Part shown: positions 22,635 to 35,400 of the stretch, piece by piece
Layout of the letters: each line of letters opens with the position of its first letter
How positions within the stretch are numbered: the first letter of the stretch is position 1
NCBI RefSeq assembly: GCF_000499845.2
Contig: NC_023757.2
Span: 43,583,956 to 43,647,955, forward strand
Origin: Phaseolus vulgaris
Lineage: Eukaryota > Streptophyta > Magnoliopsida > Fabales > Fabaceae
DNA: 64,000 nucleotides
Direction: 5' to 3'
Notes under the pieces: model-generated
Databases searched by the model: none
The model's input: only the letters and a program-made list of their open reading frames with translations
Told to the model about the DNA's origin: nothing
Made by a program: the position numbers and the translations under genes

Positions 22635-25600
22635 TATGTAAAACCTTGTTATTATAAGCAACAACGTTTCATATATTTCAGTGTATAGAAACATACCATA
22701 TATTTCAATAATAAAACAATATTAACCAATGTTTTAAACAACTATGTTAAAGTTGCTCTTAAAGCAATAAAAAATGAATAAGTAAAAAAAAGTTACATAA
22801 TATATGTAAAAGAATTATTGAAAGTAATTAAGAATTCAGAGTTAAAATATTAAGTTAACAGTTATAAAATATAATAAATGTATTATATATTGTGTGAGTG
22901 TAAAAATTATCATGTTAAATAGTATTTATATACCCGCATTTATATTTTTTTAATAAATATGCATATATTGATTTAAATCTATTTAATTAACCAAAATAAA
23001 CTATTTAATTAATAAATATCTAATTAACTTTTAAATACATTAAAATTAATGGAAGATATGTCCAATGAATTTTGGTGATTGATCTATTAAATATATTTTA
23101 ATGATAAACATTCACAAAATCTTGAAATTATATCTAAAAACTATAAAATTCAACTAAAAAATTAAAGATAATATTTTTAAGATGTGACAAATATTAAATT
23201 ATTCATAATCTCTTTATGAATATATTTTTTATTTTTTATTTAAAAGAAACTTGTGAAAAAAATAAAAACAAACAAATAAAAAAATACAATAAATAAAAGA
23301 AAAAATGAATATTCACCTTATTACAATAGTATAAATTATAATAAAACACTAAAAACATATTATATTTTGAATTAAGTCTCATAAATTTTTATTTTTTGAA
23401 ATAAAAATATCTTTCTACATTAAAAATTATCCATATCATTATTTTTTTTTTCAAGAAACTTAGGCCACAACATTATCGTCTATTTGTTACTAGTAGAATA
23501 TTTCCTTCCGGTTTGAAAGTGACGGTTAAGTCAAGTCGTTGTCGAATTCAAAGTAATAGCAGATAAAGTAAAGTCTGCGTTACAAGATGTTTCTTTTACA
23601 ATATTGTATCAATTATCAATGAATACTCTTAAAATTAATATATCATTTAATAAAGTCAATTATGTTAACATTTAAAACTATATTATTATAAAATCTTTTA
23701 GTTTAAAGGTTCAATTTATTGAATAATATAATAGTATAACTTTTTTCTATTAATAATATATTAAAGTCAAATTCATGTTCAAAGAATTGAAAAGAGAATA
23801 TTTGAGTAAACAAATTAGAAATTTGCAAGCTACCTTATGATTTCTTCAAAGAAAGGACTTAGAAATTTTGTTGTTGTGTCAACTTACAAAATTTGCATTC
23901 TTGAACTTCCTGTTCAAATTCCTCTAAAATTAATCATTGGCATTGTTATATAGTTTTTATATCGATGAGGTACGAATGATGTCACGTCTCGGTCCTCATC
24001 GCTGGACCGACCGAAATAAAGATCCACGTTTATAAGGTTGATCGATAACACAAATTCAATTACACTCAATTAAAGTAAGCGAAACTATTCAACAATTAAG
24101 AGTTAGGTAATGCAGTCTTAAATGCGGCCCAACTCTTTAACCTAATCCAATAAAGAAAGTCCACCAAAGATAATATAAATAACACATATTTCAATAATCA
24201 TATACGTCATTATATACCGTGCTCTGAGAACCGAGTACCGATCACCTTTGCTGACTTGAGCGACAAAGTGCTTTCTGCAAGTACTTCCGAGTCTGAGTTA
24301 TGAAAAGACTGAGAACCGAGACTAGGAAGAAAGAGCGAAGAGTTCGCAAAGAAGGAAACTAAAAAACACTACAACCAACCTATAAAAGATAAAAAAAAAT
24401 ATTCTCAATAATTCTTTAAGCCCAACTCTCATAAGAAAAGAGTTTTTTTTTAGTTTGTCAACATAATAAAGTTATTATAATTGAGAAAAAGAATTACGTA
24501 TGCATAAATTTAAGCATAAATAATTTTGTAATTAACATTATCATTTCATAACTTATCTTCTATTTTCCTATTCTTAAAATATAAAAAGAAAAACATTATA
24601 TAAAAAAACGAATACTTTAATTATGGAGAAATTCACCTAATCTTTTCCAATAATTTATTATATGACGTCCACGTTTTAAATACAATTTATGTAATACGGA
24701 ATTTATGTTTGACTTTCACATTATTCAAGAAAAATTGTCAGACTCACGGAGAGAAACAAAAACTTGTTGCAGGATAAAGAAAAGATACCACACTTTAATT
24801 TTAAAATAAACATTTATTTCTTTTATATTATTACTAAAGTAAGAATATGTAAATATAATAATAAATTTATCTAATCTTAATATATAATATAATTAAAATA
24901 TTTATTTTTTTGCTATTCTTAATTTTATATTTAAATATTTAGTTACATTTATATTTTAATCTATATGATATTTTAAAATAAAATAAAGGAAGTGTTTGTC
25001 ACTTTATTAAAGTATAAGGAATATGAATACTGTCTATTAAAAGATATCAAGATTAATGTTTATTTAAAATTGAGAGAAATGTAAGTATCAGTTTATTAAA
25101 AGTAGGATGGATGTGCTTATTTATTTTAAAATTAGAGAACTATAAATGTTAGTTAGAGCTACCAATTTCTTTTACTTTATATTTGGATGCATTTTTTTTA
25201 CAGATTTAGTAAATTTAAATTTCTTTCATTTCAAATAGTTTATTTTATATTTTTTTAAAAGATAAATTAAATTTATTAATTTTTCATTTTAATTTAAATA
25301 AAGTGTTTCAATTATTATCAAATAAAAAATTACTACAAAACAACACTAGTGACTTCGATAAAAAAAATAATCTATATAAATATTGAAAAAAATAACTACT
25401 ACAAACTCAAACATACAAAATATATAAATAGATAAAAAAAACCTACTAATATTGATCTAGAAAACCTAAACAAATATCAATTGAAAAATAATCATGACCT
25501 ACATTAATAAATAAGCAATTTCAGTAATGTCAACAGAGAAAATAAATTTTATCAATATCAATTAAAAATTCTAACTTATATGGATTAAAAATTAATTTAT

Positions 25601-26395
25601 TAACTCTTGATAAAAAAAAACACTCTTGTTGACATCAATTAAAAAATAATGATATTAATATTAATCGAAAAAATTATTATCATTGTCCATGAAAAAAGTA
25701 ACTACAATATATTTTGATTGATGCTACTAAAGAAGCAATTTTAGTCAATATAAAAAAACTAATGATGTTAATAAGTTATGAGTAACGTCTGCCCATCTAT
25801 ATAAAAAAATAACTTTGGGAATGATAATAATAAAATAATTAAAATCATTTAATTTAAAAATTATAAACATTAATAAGAAAAAAATATATTAATCTGATAC
25901 TCCGACTTCAATAAATTATTATGTTGTGATATCAACTGATTATGGGACAGCATCACAAAATCATTTAAGTATAATTTAAAAATATAATTTTAAATAATAA
26001 AATTAATATAATTTTAATAAGAACATAATAAAGTTATTTAAATTCTTTAGAAAAATAAATTAACCTCTAATTATTTTTATCCAAACATAAAATTCAACTT
26101 TAAGAAAATTTTGGTGAAAGAAAACATTATTGATAAAATTATTTTCTATTATTAAAAAACTATTTAAAGTAAAAAAAAAAAATGATCATTAAGTTTATAA
26201 AATTGTCATATATAATGAAATCATAACAGCTTTTACTAAAAGTACTATAATAAATTAAATTATTTTTACAATCAATTTATTAAAACAAACAAACAACAAA
26301 ATACCATTTTATAATTTTCCTACATTCCCTCTCTCTTATCTTTCTATAACTGTTTTAACACCATTTACATACAAAATTTATATTATAAGATAAGA

Positions 26396-26432
<37 letters not shown>

Positions 26433-27000
26433 CATATATACTATAAAATGTCCTATCTCAATATGCATCTCAAATGTATAATATAGTTATACAACATTGC
26501 ACAAATCACAAATTCTAATATAATTACAGTATGTACTCGATCCAATTGAAATATGAACACAATTTAAAGTTGAGAATTTAAAACCAACAATTGTGATATA
26601 AGAATATTTATTGAGAAAAAATCAGCGAAAATGGGTATGTTTGAAAAGGCTAGAAGCTTTGAGGATGTTACTGAGAAGTTTTTATATAAAATGAAAAGAA
26701 GAAAGGGAAAGGATAAGATTTAATAATAATTGAGCCACCCACACGCTCATTCCTCGTCTCACCAAGCCAATTTGCCAACATGCAATTCCAATTTGCAAAG
26801 ACACAGCCATAAAATAATGATTCACTATTCCTTTGACCATAACCATTAATTGTTCTTCGATATATGACTTTTTTTTATCTCTTCCTTATCCCTCATTGGC
26901 CACGCGTAAATTTTCAAAGTGCATATGTAATGACCTCAGTATTTTCTTCTCTTTCTTCGCACACTATTCCAGAGAATAAACGCGCAATTTACAGAAGCCA
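22635..27000. other. AT-rich spacer with two repeat-like stretches
   Basis: No gene is seen. A GC-richer stretch at about 23970-24360, containing GTCACGTCTCGGTCCTC and several GAACCGAG-type words, looks like part of an LTR or a TRIM-like element, but its partner was not found. At 25330-25800 degenerate copies of a short phrase (ATATCAATTGAAAAA and variants) suggest a worn minisatellite or subterminal transposon repeats. A perfect (AT)n run lies at 26400-26430. Confidence 0.45.
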
Positions 27001-27005
27001 AAGCT

Positions 27006-27013
27006 TATATAAA
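27006..27013 (+). promoter_or_regulatory. TATA box of the calmodulin-like gene
   Basis: TATATAAA lies 87 bases upstream of the ATG at 27093, consistent with a short leader. Confidence 0.6.
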
Positions 27014-27092
27014 AACCCCCACGGCAACAAACATTTAACGACAACAACTTAGATTAATTGTGCACGTGTTTAATTGTTTGTTGAGAGAAATA

Positions 27093-27515
27093 ATGATGAA
27101 GGGTGGTGAATACGAGCGAGTGCTGAGGTACTTGGATAGGGATGGTGATGGGAAGATTTCAGCGAGTGAGCTGAGGAACGGAATAGGGATGCTGGGTGGG
27201 GAGGTTGGGGTGAGAGAGGTTGAGATGGCGATTGAGGGGTTGGATTCTGACGGCGATGGGTTTCTTTGTTTGGAGGATTTGATGAAGATGATGGAGGGAG
27301 TGGAAGAGGAAGAGAAGGTGAAGGATTTGAGGGAAGCTTTTGATTTGTACGACACGGAACGGTGTGGCTTCATCACCCCCAAAGCCTTGAAGAGGATGCT
27401 GAAGAAGTTGGGTGATTTCACTTCCATGGATCAGTGCAGAGCCATGATTGCTCGCTTTGATTTGAATGGGGATGGCATGCTTAGCTTTGAAGAGTTCAGA
27501 GTTATGATGAACTAA
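27093..27515 (+). CDS. Calmodulin-like protein (CML31/CML38-like), intronless
   Basis: A single exon encodes 140 residues. I start at the ATG-ATG at 27093; upstream in-frame codons would require a GTG start. It is a small EF-hand calcium sensor. EF1 (residues 15-26, DRDGDGKISASE) and EF4 (123-134, DLNGDGMLSFEE) are canonical. EF2 (51-62, DSDGDGFLCLED) ends with Asp instead of Glu. EF3 (87-98, DTERCGFITPKA) has lost acidic residues at positions 3 to 5 and the final Glu, so it probably does not bind calcium. The pattern of intact EF1, EF2 and EF4 with a broken EF3 and the FITPKALKRMLKKLG helix matches the stress- and touch-induced CML37/38/39 group. There is no long N-terminal extension or membrane anchor, so a cytosolic or nuclear location is expected. 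Confidence 0.92.
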   Translation: MMKGGEYERVLRYLDRDGDGKISASELRNGIGMLGGEVGVREVEMAIEGLDSDGDGFLCLEDLMKMMEGVEEEEKVKDLREAFDLYDTERCGFITPKALKRMLKKLGDFTSMDQCRAMIARFDLNGDGMLSFEEFRVMMN

Positions 27516-27519
27516 TAAT

Positions 27520-28050
27520 CATCATTCTAGCTCCACTGTCTATACCTTCCTTTGCTGTCTTTCAATTTTATTCATTTTTTTTGTACATTCTGCTTAATAT
27601 TAATTCTTTATTTTGTTCATCCATACACATCCTGGATTTGTAAATTGTTTTTTTTTTTGGAAGAAATCCTTCAATAAAAAAATTATTGATTGTATCAATA
27701 TCTACGATTCTCAGACTTGTTCTTTCATTTACTTTTTATAATGGAAAATAGGATTATATTTTCGAATGCTTGAAGATAAAATTAGGAAGCTAGAAAAATA
27801 ACTTATGCCCCTGTAAAGAATAATTTATCGAATCAACTTTGTTCTTTATTGTTGTGTGTTAAACGTGTGTTTGATTCATGTAATTGTATAAGTTTTTCAT
27901 TTTTTTCAAACTCGGTTTTGACTTATATAGTCTTATTTGAACACTTTCCTTCTGTTTGTGTCGAGTTGCATTATTTAAGCAAAGGAATTTAAGACATCAT
28001 CCATGTCTTCATATTTTCAGGCAATACACATGCGATTAGGATAATATCCT

Positions 28051-28090
<40 letters not shown>

Positions 28091-28943
28091 AATATAATAA
28101 AAATTAATACACAATTAATATAATTATAAAAAATGATGTATATTTAAAAGATGATTTTTTATTTTTAAATTTTTTTTAGATTATGAATAACTAAATCAGA
28201 ACTAAAATTTTAAAAAAGAAACTTATAATAAATAACTCATGGTTAAAAACTAGTTATAAAAATACTTATATATAAGATTAAAGTACAATATACCTACAGC
28301 CATATATGTACCTTTCACAATCCTCAACCAATTCAAGTACAAACAATTGAACAAAATACCAACACCAAAAAAGCACACACCACCTCACTTATTTATAGAT
28401 AAATTTTATTTTCATGTATAACTGATACACCTCATACACTAAATCAGATATAAATACCAATTTAAAAAAAAAAACTAAAACATGACAAATTATATTTCGT
28501 ACATATATATATAAAATCTCCACGACATTTACCCTAACATCATTAAAAACTCTAGTTTTTCTATAATTTCATATACTCTTTAGAATAACAATTCACAATT
28601 TTTTTTACATACTATTTTATTTTTTATTTAGCTTAAAACAATTAAACTAAAAAAAATACTCATTAGTGAGTTGTGTAAAACAATTTGGATGTATGAAATA
28701 TCATGAAACTAATATCTCACTGTTAAGAGAATCAAGACAAAATTACCTTTTTTCTTCTTTAGAAAGGAAATCAAATAAGTGAGAGAAATCAGTTGAAACA
28801 ATAATTTTTTACTTTATTTTCTTTTTTTACTTTATAAATAAAAGAGAACAAATAAGAATAAACAAAGAATTTATATTAACAGTGAGAAAAAATAATATAA
28901 AAAACATATCTTAAACTTTTTTTTCCTATATACATGCATTAAT
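27520..28943. other. Spacer after the calmodulin-like gene
   Basis: AT-rich, with an (AT)n run at about 28052-28086. A possible poly(A) signal (CAATAAAAAA near 27672) may serve the calmodulin-like gene. No other gene or repeat was recognised. Confidence 0.5.
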
Positions 28944-29287
28944 TGTTGGAGATTCCACATCGACTAGAGATAAGTGGGTGCAAACCTCAACCTTATGAGC
29001 CGGTTTTATGGGGTTGAGTTAGGCTTAAAGTCCACTTTGTAATATGGTATCAGAGCCATTTCGAGCCTATCCTAGCGAGTGTTTGTGTTGGGCCTATCGT
29101 GTCACCCGCTATCGGGTCGCTATCGGACCACCCATAATATATAGTCCCACGCACGAGTTTCTATCTATCACTCTCGACGTGAGGGGTGTGGATAAGGACA
29201 TTTCATAATATATAAGTGGGTGCAAACCTCAACCCTATGAACCGGTTTTATGGGGTTGAGTTAGGCTTAAAGTTCACTTCGTAATAT
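28944..29287 (+). mobile_element. TRIM retroelement (terminal-repeat retrotransposon in miniature)
   Basis: The left terminal repeat starts TGTTGGAGATTCCACATCGA at 28944. It is followed by a primer-binding site TGGTATCAGAGCC at 29045-29057 complementary to initiator-Met tRNA. A 74-bp core of the left repeat (28972-29045) recurs at 29214-29287 with a handful of changes. The non-coding middle is GC-richer than the flanks. The element is about 340 bp and encodes nothing, typical of TRIMs, which move using proteins of other elements. The right repeat lacks its first 25-30 bases, so the copy is partly decayed. Confidence 0.85.
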
Positions 29288-31007
29288 TAATTACTTTATT
29301 TTTTATTATATTTAATTTTATGTATTAATATGTATTAAAATTAAATAACATGCATTATAAAAAGAAATTAAATTAATCTTCATAATTCAATTTTTGTTAT
29401 TATATATAAAAAAATTAAACATTTTGGGGACCACGGTATCTCATCCCTATAATCCTCCGTCAGTGATGTCATGTGTGTGACTCATCAGATAATATTATCT
29501 TGTTCACCATTGTTTATGGAGTTTAAAAGTTGTAGAATATTTTATTTTATTTTTATCTTGAAAATACATAATTTCTTATTTTTACGGATATATCTTACTT
29601 TTTTTTAAAAATTTTATTTCTTACACATGATCCTTGATAACCCCACCACTATCAGCCACATTAACATTTTTGTAACGTGCAGTAAATATACAAACAAGAA
29701 TGAATACAAATTAGATTGAAAAAACATATTTAATTTTTATTTTTTAATACATGAGTATCTATGAGGGAAAAAGAACTTAGAAATATCATATTAAATGGCG
29801 TTGTAAAGAAGCTAATTGTTTCTTATTATTGATTTAATTAATACAGTTTAAATAAATTGGTTGAGAAGGAAAAGAGTAGTGAATTGGGAGAAATTAATCT
29901 AAATAACATGGAAGTTGAGTAATCAATAGATAAGAGAAGATAGATTATGCAAATGATGACATAGACCATCTATAGAAAAGTTGACAGTGACCCATTATGG
30001 AATTTGATGATGACTTTTCTCAGGCCACATACATTGAAGGCTAATTAAAAAAAAAAACTTAATTAATTTATCAACTTTTTAGATTGATTTAGTTGAAGGT
30101 CGATTTTGTAATTTAAACATACCATACACTTAACTTATTCACTACATTTCCAATTCATCTCACCTATCTCAAATAGAAAAGGAAATAATAGGTAATAATG
30201 GTGATGTATTACCAATAATCAAGTGTTCTACTATATCGAATATTTTATCAGTTGTAAAATCGAATAATATATGATGATAGGATCGAGTTTGATTTTTAAG
30301 AAACTAACAACAATTAAATTAAATGTATAAATTTTTATTTTAATATCAAGATTAATTTTGCGATCTACTTTAACACATGTTCATAACTGATTATCCATCA
30401 TATTCTATAAACATGCATTCACAACAGAGATAAATACCATTAAACAATATTTATTATTTTCATCTATCTTATACTAAATTCTAACTTGGACATCATAGTA
30501 CTTTTGTAAGTATTATGTCATTGGCGAGATCGAATCGAGTACTATAAAGAATGTTAATTACATTTAGCATGACAAAAAAACACTTTTTCTTACCATATAA
30601 AAAATGTAAAAAATGAAAGAGAAATATAGTAGAATAAATAAAAGAAGTAGAAAAAACACAAAAATAGTTAAATACATTTATTTAAAAAAAAAATTAGCAC
30701 TAAAAACCTATATTTAAGAATTGTCTCAACTAATTATAATCTAGTAATAAAATTAGCCCAATCTAACTCATAAATATTTTTTTAATAATAAAAAGCACTT
30801 TTTTTTGTTTATATTGAATTATTCTTATGAAATAAACGGTAAGTATGTAACACATGTCCATTTTATTTCAACAAGTTCTCAAAGATATCTTATTAGGGTG
30901 ATTCTATTTTCTCTTCAATTACAAAAATAACTTATACATATACATATTTATTCAATAAAACTCTAATTAATATATTTATTCAAATACACTCGTGATTCTT
31001 TTGTCTA

Positions 31008-31038
<31 letters not shown>

Positions 31039-32330
31039 AAGAGTAAAATAAATCAATTATAAAAATGTCATACAAAGCATATACGAAAATAAAGGAAGTA
31101 TTTTTTTTTGTTTCGGAATGTACTTCAATAATAAAGCAAAGTGTAGAAAACGTATACGTGTGTTTTACATCGATTACATTTCATACAAAGTAACACTATT
31201 TTTGTTTCTTTAACCCTATCTAAATCATCACACTATTTCTGATTTATATACAAATTTTTACTGAAATGAAAACTTAAGACCTTATATCCTACCTAAATTC
31301 CATCACTATAACGATGCTAATGTGCTCTTTTCGTATATAATGAAGCATTTAATGCTACTTCTAATATCGAAGATTCTCTACTTCTTGCATGCATTTGGTC
31401 ATGAAACCCTGATTTATTTGAATAAACAGATATTAAGGGGGAATAAAACTGTACCAGTACAAACACTTAACCAATATTCTCACAAAATTAATTTTCGATT
31501 TTAGCTTTACATTTTATCAAAATGTCCTAGAGAATCAGATTCAATTACGAATATTTTTTTTTTGGGGATTTTTCTTTGATCTGAATATGATAGACCCCAA
31601 AAATTTCCTTGCATGTAACGCACCAAAAATCTGACCAATTTCAAAAACCAACCAAAAGTCATTCTACACACTTCTATCCTTTTCCAATATCTTTTAAACA
31701 CCCAAATCAAAAAATATTTCCAATCTAACATGATTATAAATCCAATACAGCTCAAATGACAATTTTAAACCCCAATGCAACTTAGCACATGTATATTTTA
31801 ATACTTTCATACTTTTACGTGACAACCCAAAAATTAGGATTTTTCATTTCAATTCATAACAATAGTGCATTATTACATCTAAGACAAATAGAATTTAGTT
31901 CTAACCAAACCAACACTCATTCAACATTAAAATGCAAGATTAATTTACTTAAAACACACAAAATAAAAAAAAATTCAACCCTCACTCTTCCACACAAAAA
32001 AATATATGATCCAACAGTTAAATTCAAACTCAATGCAACATTCCTTCATAATACAACTGAATATATTTATTTTAATTAACTTTTCTTAGAGTTAATTTTC
32101 TCCTAAAGGAACTTTGATAACCTAGAAAACATCTAAAACATAAAAATAAAAAATTGATCTTGATGAAATCACTTTCCTAACTCATAAACTTGTGAAAAAT
32201 CAAAACATTCATTAAAATATATAGAAAATACTAAAATAATGATAAAAGAATTTTTATCGGTCATAATTATTCGTTCCACCACCATCTCATTTGTATTGAT
32301 TTCACTTATATTATTTGATCAAGAACCGCG
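29288..32330. other. AT-rich spacer before the uridine kinase gene
   Basis: No gene, RNA or structured repeat recognised. A (TA)n run is at about 31012-31038. The open frames at 31507-31755 (minus) and 31789-32079 (plus) have low-complexity composition and no domain. Confidence 0.5.
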
Positions 32331-32359
32331 AGCGGTGATAGAGGGCGCAAACGCATACG

Positions 32360-32367
32360 TATATAAG
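32360..32367 (+). promoter_or_regulatory. TATA box of the uridine kinase-like gene
   Basis: TATATAAG lies 52 bases upstream of the ATG at 32412, in a locally GC-richer promoter stretch. Confidence 0.5.
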
Positions 32368-32411
32368 AGCGTTAGAAGAGAAAGGCACAGTGGAAACGCA
32401 TTCCAATAGAT

Positions 32412-35400
32412 ATGGTCATAGAGGTTTCCTCCGGTTCCCACTTCTCCGGTTGGCACCCTTCAACGACGTCTTCTTCTTCTTCTTCATCATCTTCTCACCC
32501 TCCCTTCATCATTGGTAACTATATGTATATATATGTATCATATTACGTTACAACCATTAATCTTTTTTCTTCTTACGTTCACCGTTTTTTATTTCAATCC
32601 GTTTGGTTCACCAGAAAATAAGAAATAAATAGCGTTTCACTTTCTTGGAAACCAAACAGCATTGCTTTTTTCTTTTTCTGTTTTTCATTTTTCTTTTATA
32701 CTCTGATTGAATTAACATCTCGCTTTATCATATAATTGCTTCTGTTTACGGATGGATAAGATCTTACAGTTGAAAACGGAAATCTGAACGTATGACTTTC
32801 TTGCATTTTCTCATCGGAGAGGATCTAATGGCACGTGTTGTTTGTGTGTGCTTCGATTCGATTTGCGTTGTCAACGTGGATCAGGTGTCGCTGGAGGCAC
32901 TGCATCGGGGAAAACCACTGTGTGCGACATTATCATTCAGCAGCTGAAAGATCACAGAGTTGTGCTCCTCTGTCAGGTCTCTGTTTGTAATATTGTGATG
33001 CGATGGCATTGGATTTGGATCGTAGTGGATTCATGAACTGAATCATTGGATTTCTTCTTTGTAATGCCAATCGTGTTATTTGCATTATGCTAAATCTGAA
33101 ACCGAGTAAAAATGAATTCATGTTAATTACTACTAGTAATAACTTGATGATCTGTTATTGTTGTAGGATTCATTCTACCGCGGTTTGACGAATGATGAGT
33201 TGCAACGCGTTCATGAGTATAACTTTGATCATCCTAGTACGGTTGCTAGAAACTTAATTGAGATTATTGAATAGATCTTCTAGAATTCTAATTTTATACG
33301 TGTGTTATGTTTTGGTAGATGCATTTGACACAGAGCAACTAGTAGAAACCCTCGCTCAGCTTAAATCTGGACAGTCTGTTCAGATTCCAATATATGATTT
33401 CAAGCTTCATCAGAGATCTACCGACAGATCCCGACAGGTTCCCTTCTTTCTGACACGTTAACCTAAACTGAGATGTTAAATGTTAATTTCATTTGTTCTC
33501 AGATTGAATCTTTTCAATTATGCCAGTAGCGAGATGATCTGCAGTTACAGTGCTCCTAGAGAGCCAGGTCGAAATCATTCATACCCTTCTTAGACTTGCC
33601 TGTGTATCTATCTAAGCTAAGCATACCTGAAATTGTATTTGTTTTATTCAGAAGAAGAAAGGGTATAGTTTTCGAATTCATACCATTGCTGAATGATCTT
33701 AAAGTTTAACACCCTTTCTTCACTATTGGACCTGAGTTGAAGATATTTTCAGATAATTATGATTGGAGGTGTTGCATTCGAATAGAATGAAAATTTAGGC
33801 AGGCTGTTATTAATTTTATTATTGGTTGGCAGGTCAATGCATCTGATGTAATCATTATGGAGGGTATATTGGTTTTTCATGAACAACGTGTCCGCAACAT
33901 GATGAATATGAAGATATTTGTTGATGGAGGTCTACTGCTCTTACATTTTAGATCGTTTCAAGTTTTTTTCCCATCTATTGCTCTTACATGATGAGTGAAG
34001 TTTAAAATATACAAAATTTTGTTTGTCACGAGGAAAAAAAAAAGAATGTTTGGAGACAAGGGGAAAATGGTACATACTGTATTTAGTACTTACCTCGATC
34101 TAGCATGTATCCATATACTAAGCCTTGTTCAGTCTGAGATCCCATGGAATAACTTCATTTTTACAAAATTTCACTATTGTTGGAATTGATCAAACCTGGT
34201 CTGAACTATAGGTATAGTGGTCCAGCCTTTCAAGTTCTAACATCACTTTTACTCAACAAAAATAAACAAGCTTTTGGATAATTTGAGGTAATATAAATTG
34301 TTGTATTGTAATTTCTTCAACACCATGAATCTCTCTCTGGATCTATACATCCTGTCGGGTTATCTGTTTTCATGTGTATAATTAGGCAGTTGTTATGGAC
34401 AAACCAACATGCTTGCTCCATTCGTTTTGGAAGAGTACGCTAAATAACTATGACTAAGCATTGAAAATCAGATGATTTAGCACAGCGAGGAGAGTTTGCT
34501 CCATGTTCTGCTTGTCCAGCCATAGTTCTTGATCCTCTCTGGCAGATTTTTTTCGTCAGTAAATAGAGATATAAATGGCAACAATTTTCTTTTGAAAATG
34601 TGGGTGGTTTTATATGTTCTTCTCGTCACACTGATATTGCAATGCATATTACGCAGATCCGGATGTGAGGCTTGCCCGCAGAATAAAACGTGATACAGTT
34701 GAGAGGGGTAGAGATGTACAATCGGTACTGGAACAGGCAAGACTTATTATCTTTATTCTTTACAATATCTTAACTTCACCAGATTGACAATCGTCAGGAA
34801 CTGGGAATTAGGATTACCCTTTATCAAAACTTAATAGTTTTTTGAACCGATATCCTAAAATTGCTGAGATGATAAAAGAAGGTTAGCTTGATTTTTATCG
34901 ATGATAAATAAATAATGCTACCAATGCTTATTCTGAAAACTAATTATGTGGGAATAAACCGTTGTCCTATACAATGATTCAGTCGCATTAATTGTAAAGG
35001 ACAAGCTTTTTAAGTCAAAATCGGATTGAAATATGATATAGTAAGTGACCAACGAATGCTACTTGTATTATGACGTTGTCTTTCTTTTTAAAATGGTTTT
35101 TCTTTTTTGTCCTAAAGGCAAAATAAAATCTTTATGTGGGAATAAAACAATATTTTGATGTCTTGTTCTGGGGTCCTATATATGTACTTAAGCACGAAAG
35201 AGAGCTCGAAACAATGTGCCAATGGTAATACAGTGGTTGGAGGGAAGTAACTTTGAAATTTGTACTTAACAGATTGAATCTCATCGGTGCATGCGACCGT
35301 TATAGCCTGCATGAAAGACTTTGTTTGATCTTGTACTCTGATTTGGTTCTGTTTGGTTTTAACTCTAATTTCTGAGACTTAGTGGCTGATGTTAAAAATA

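Noticed and set aside
26400..26430. (AT)n runs here and at 28052, 31012 and 53346
   Set aside because: Simple microsatellites common in AT-rich plant DNA; noted only as landmarks.
27060..27092. Upstream extension of the calmodulin-like frame
   Set aside because: It would need a GTG start; the ATG at 27093 fits the TATA box and family length.
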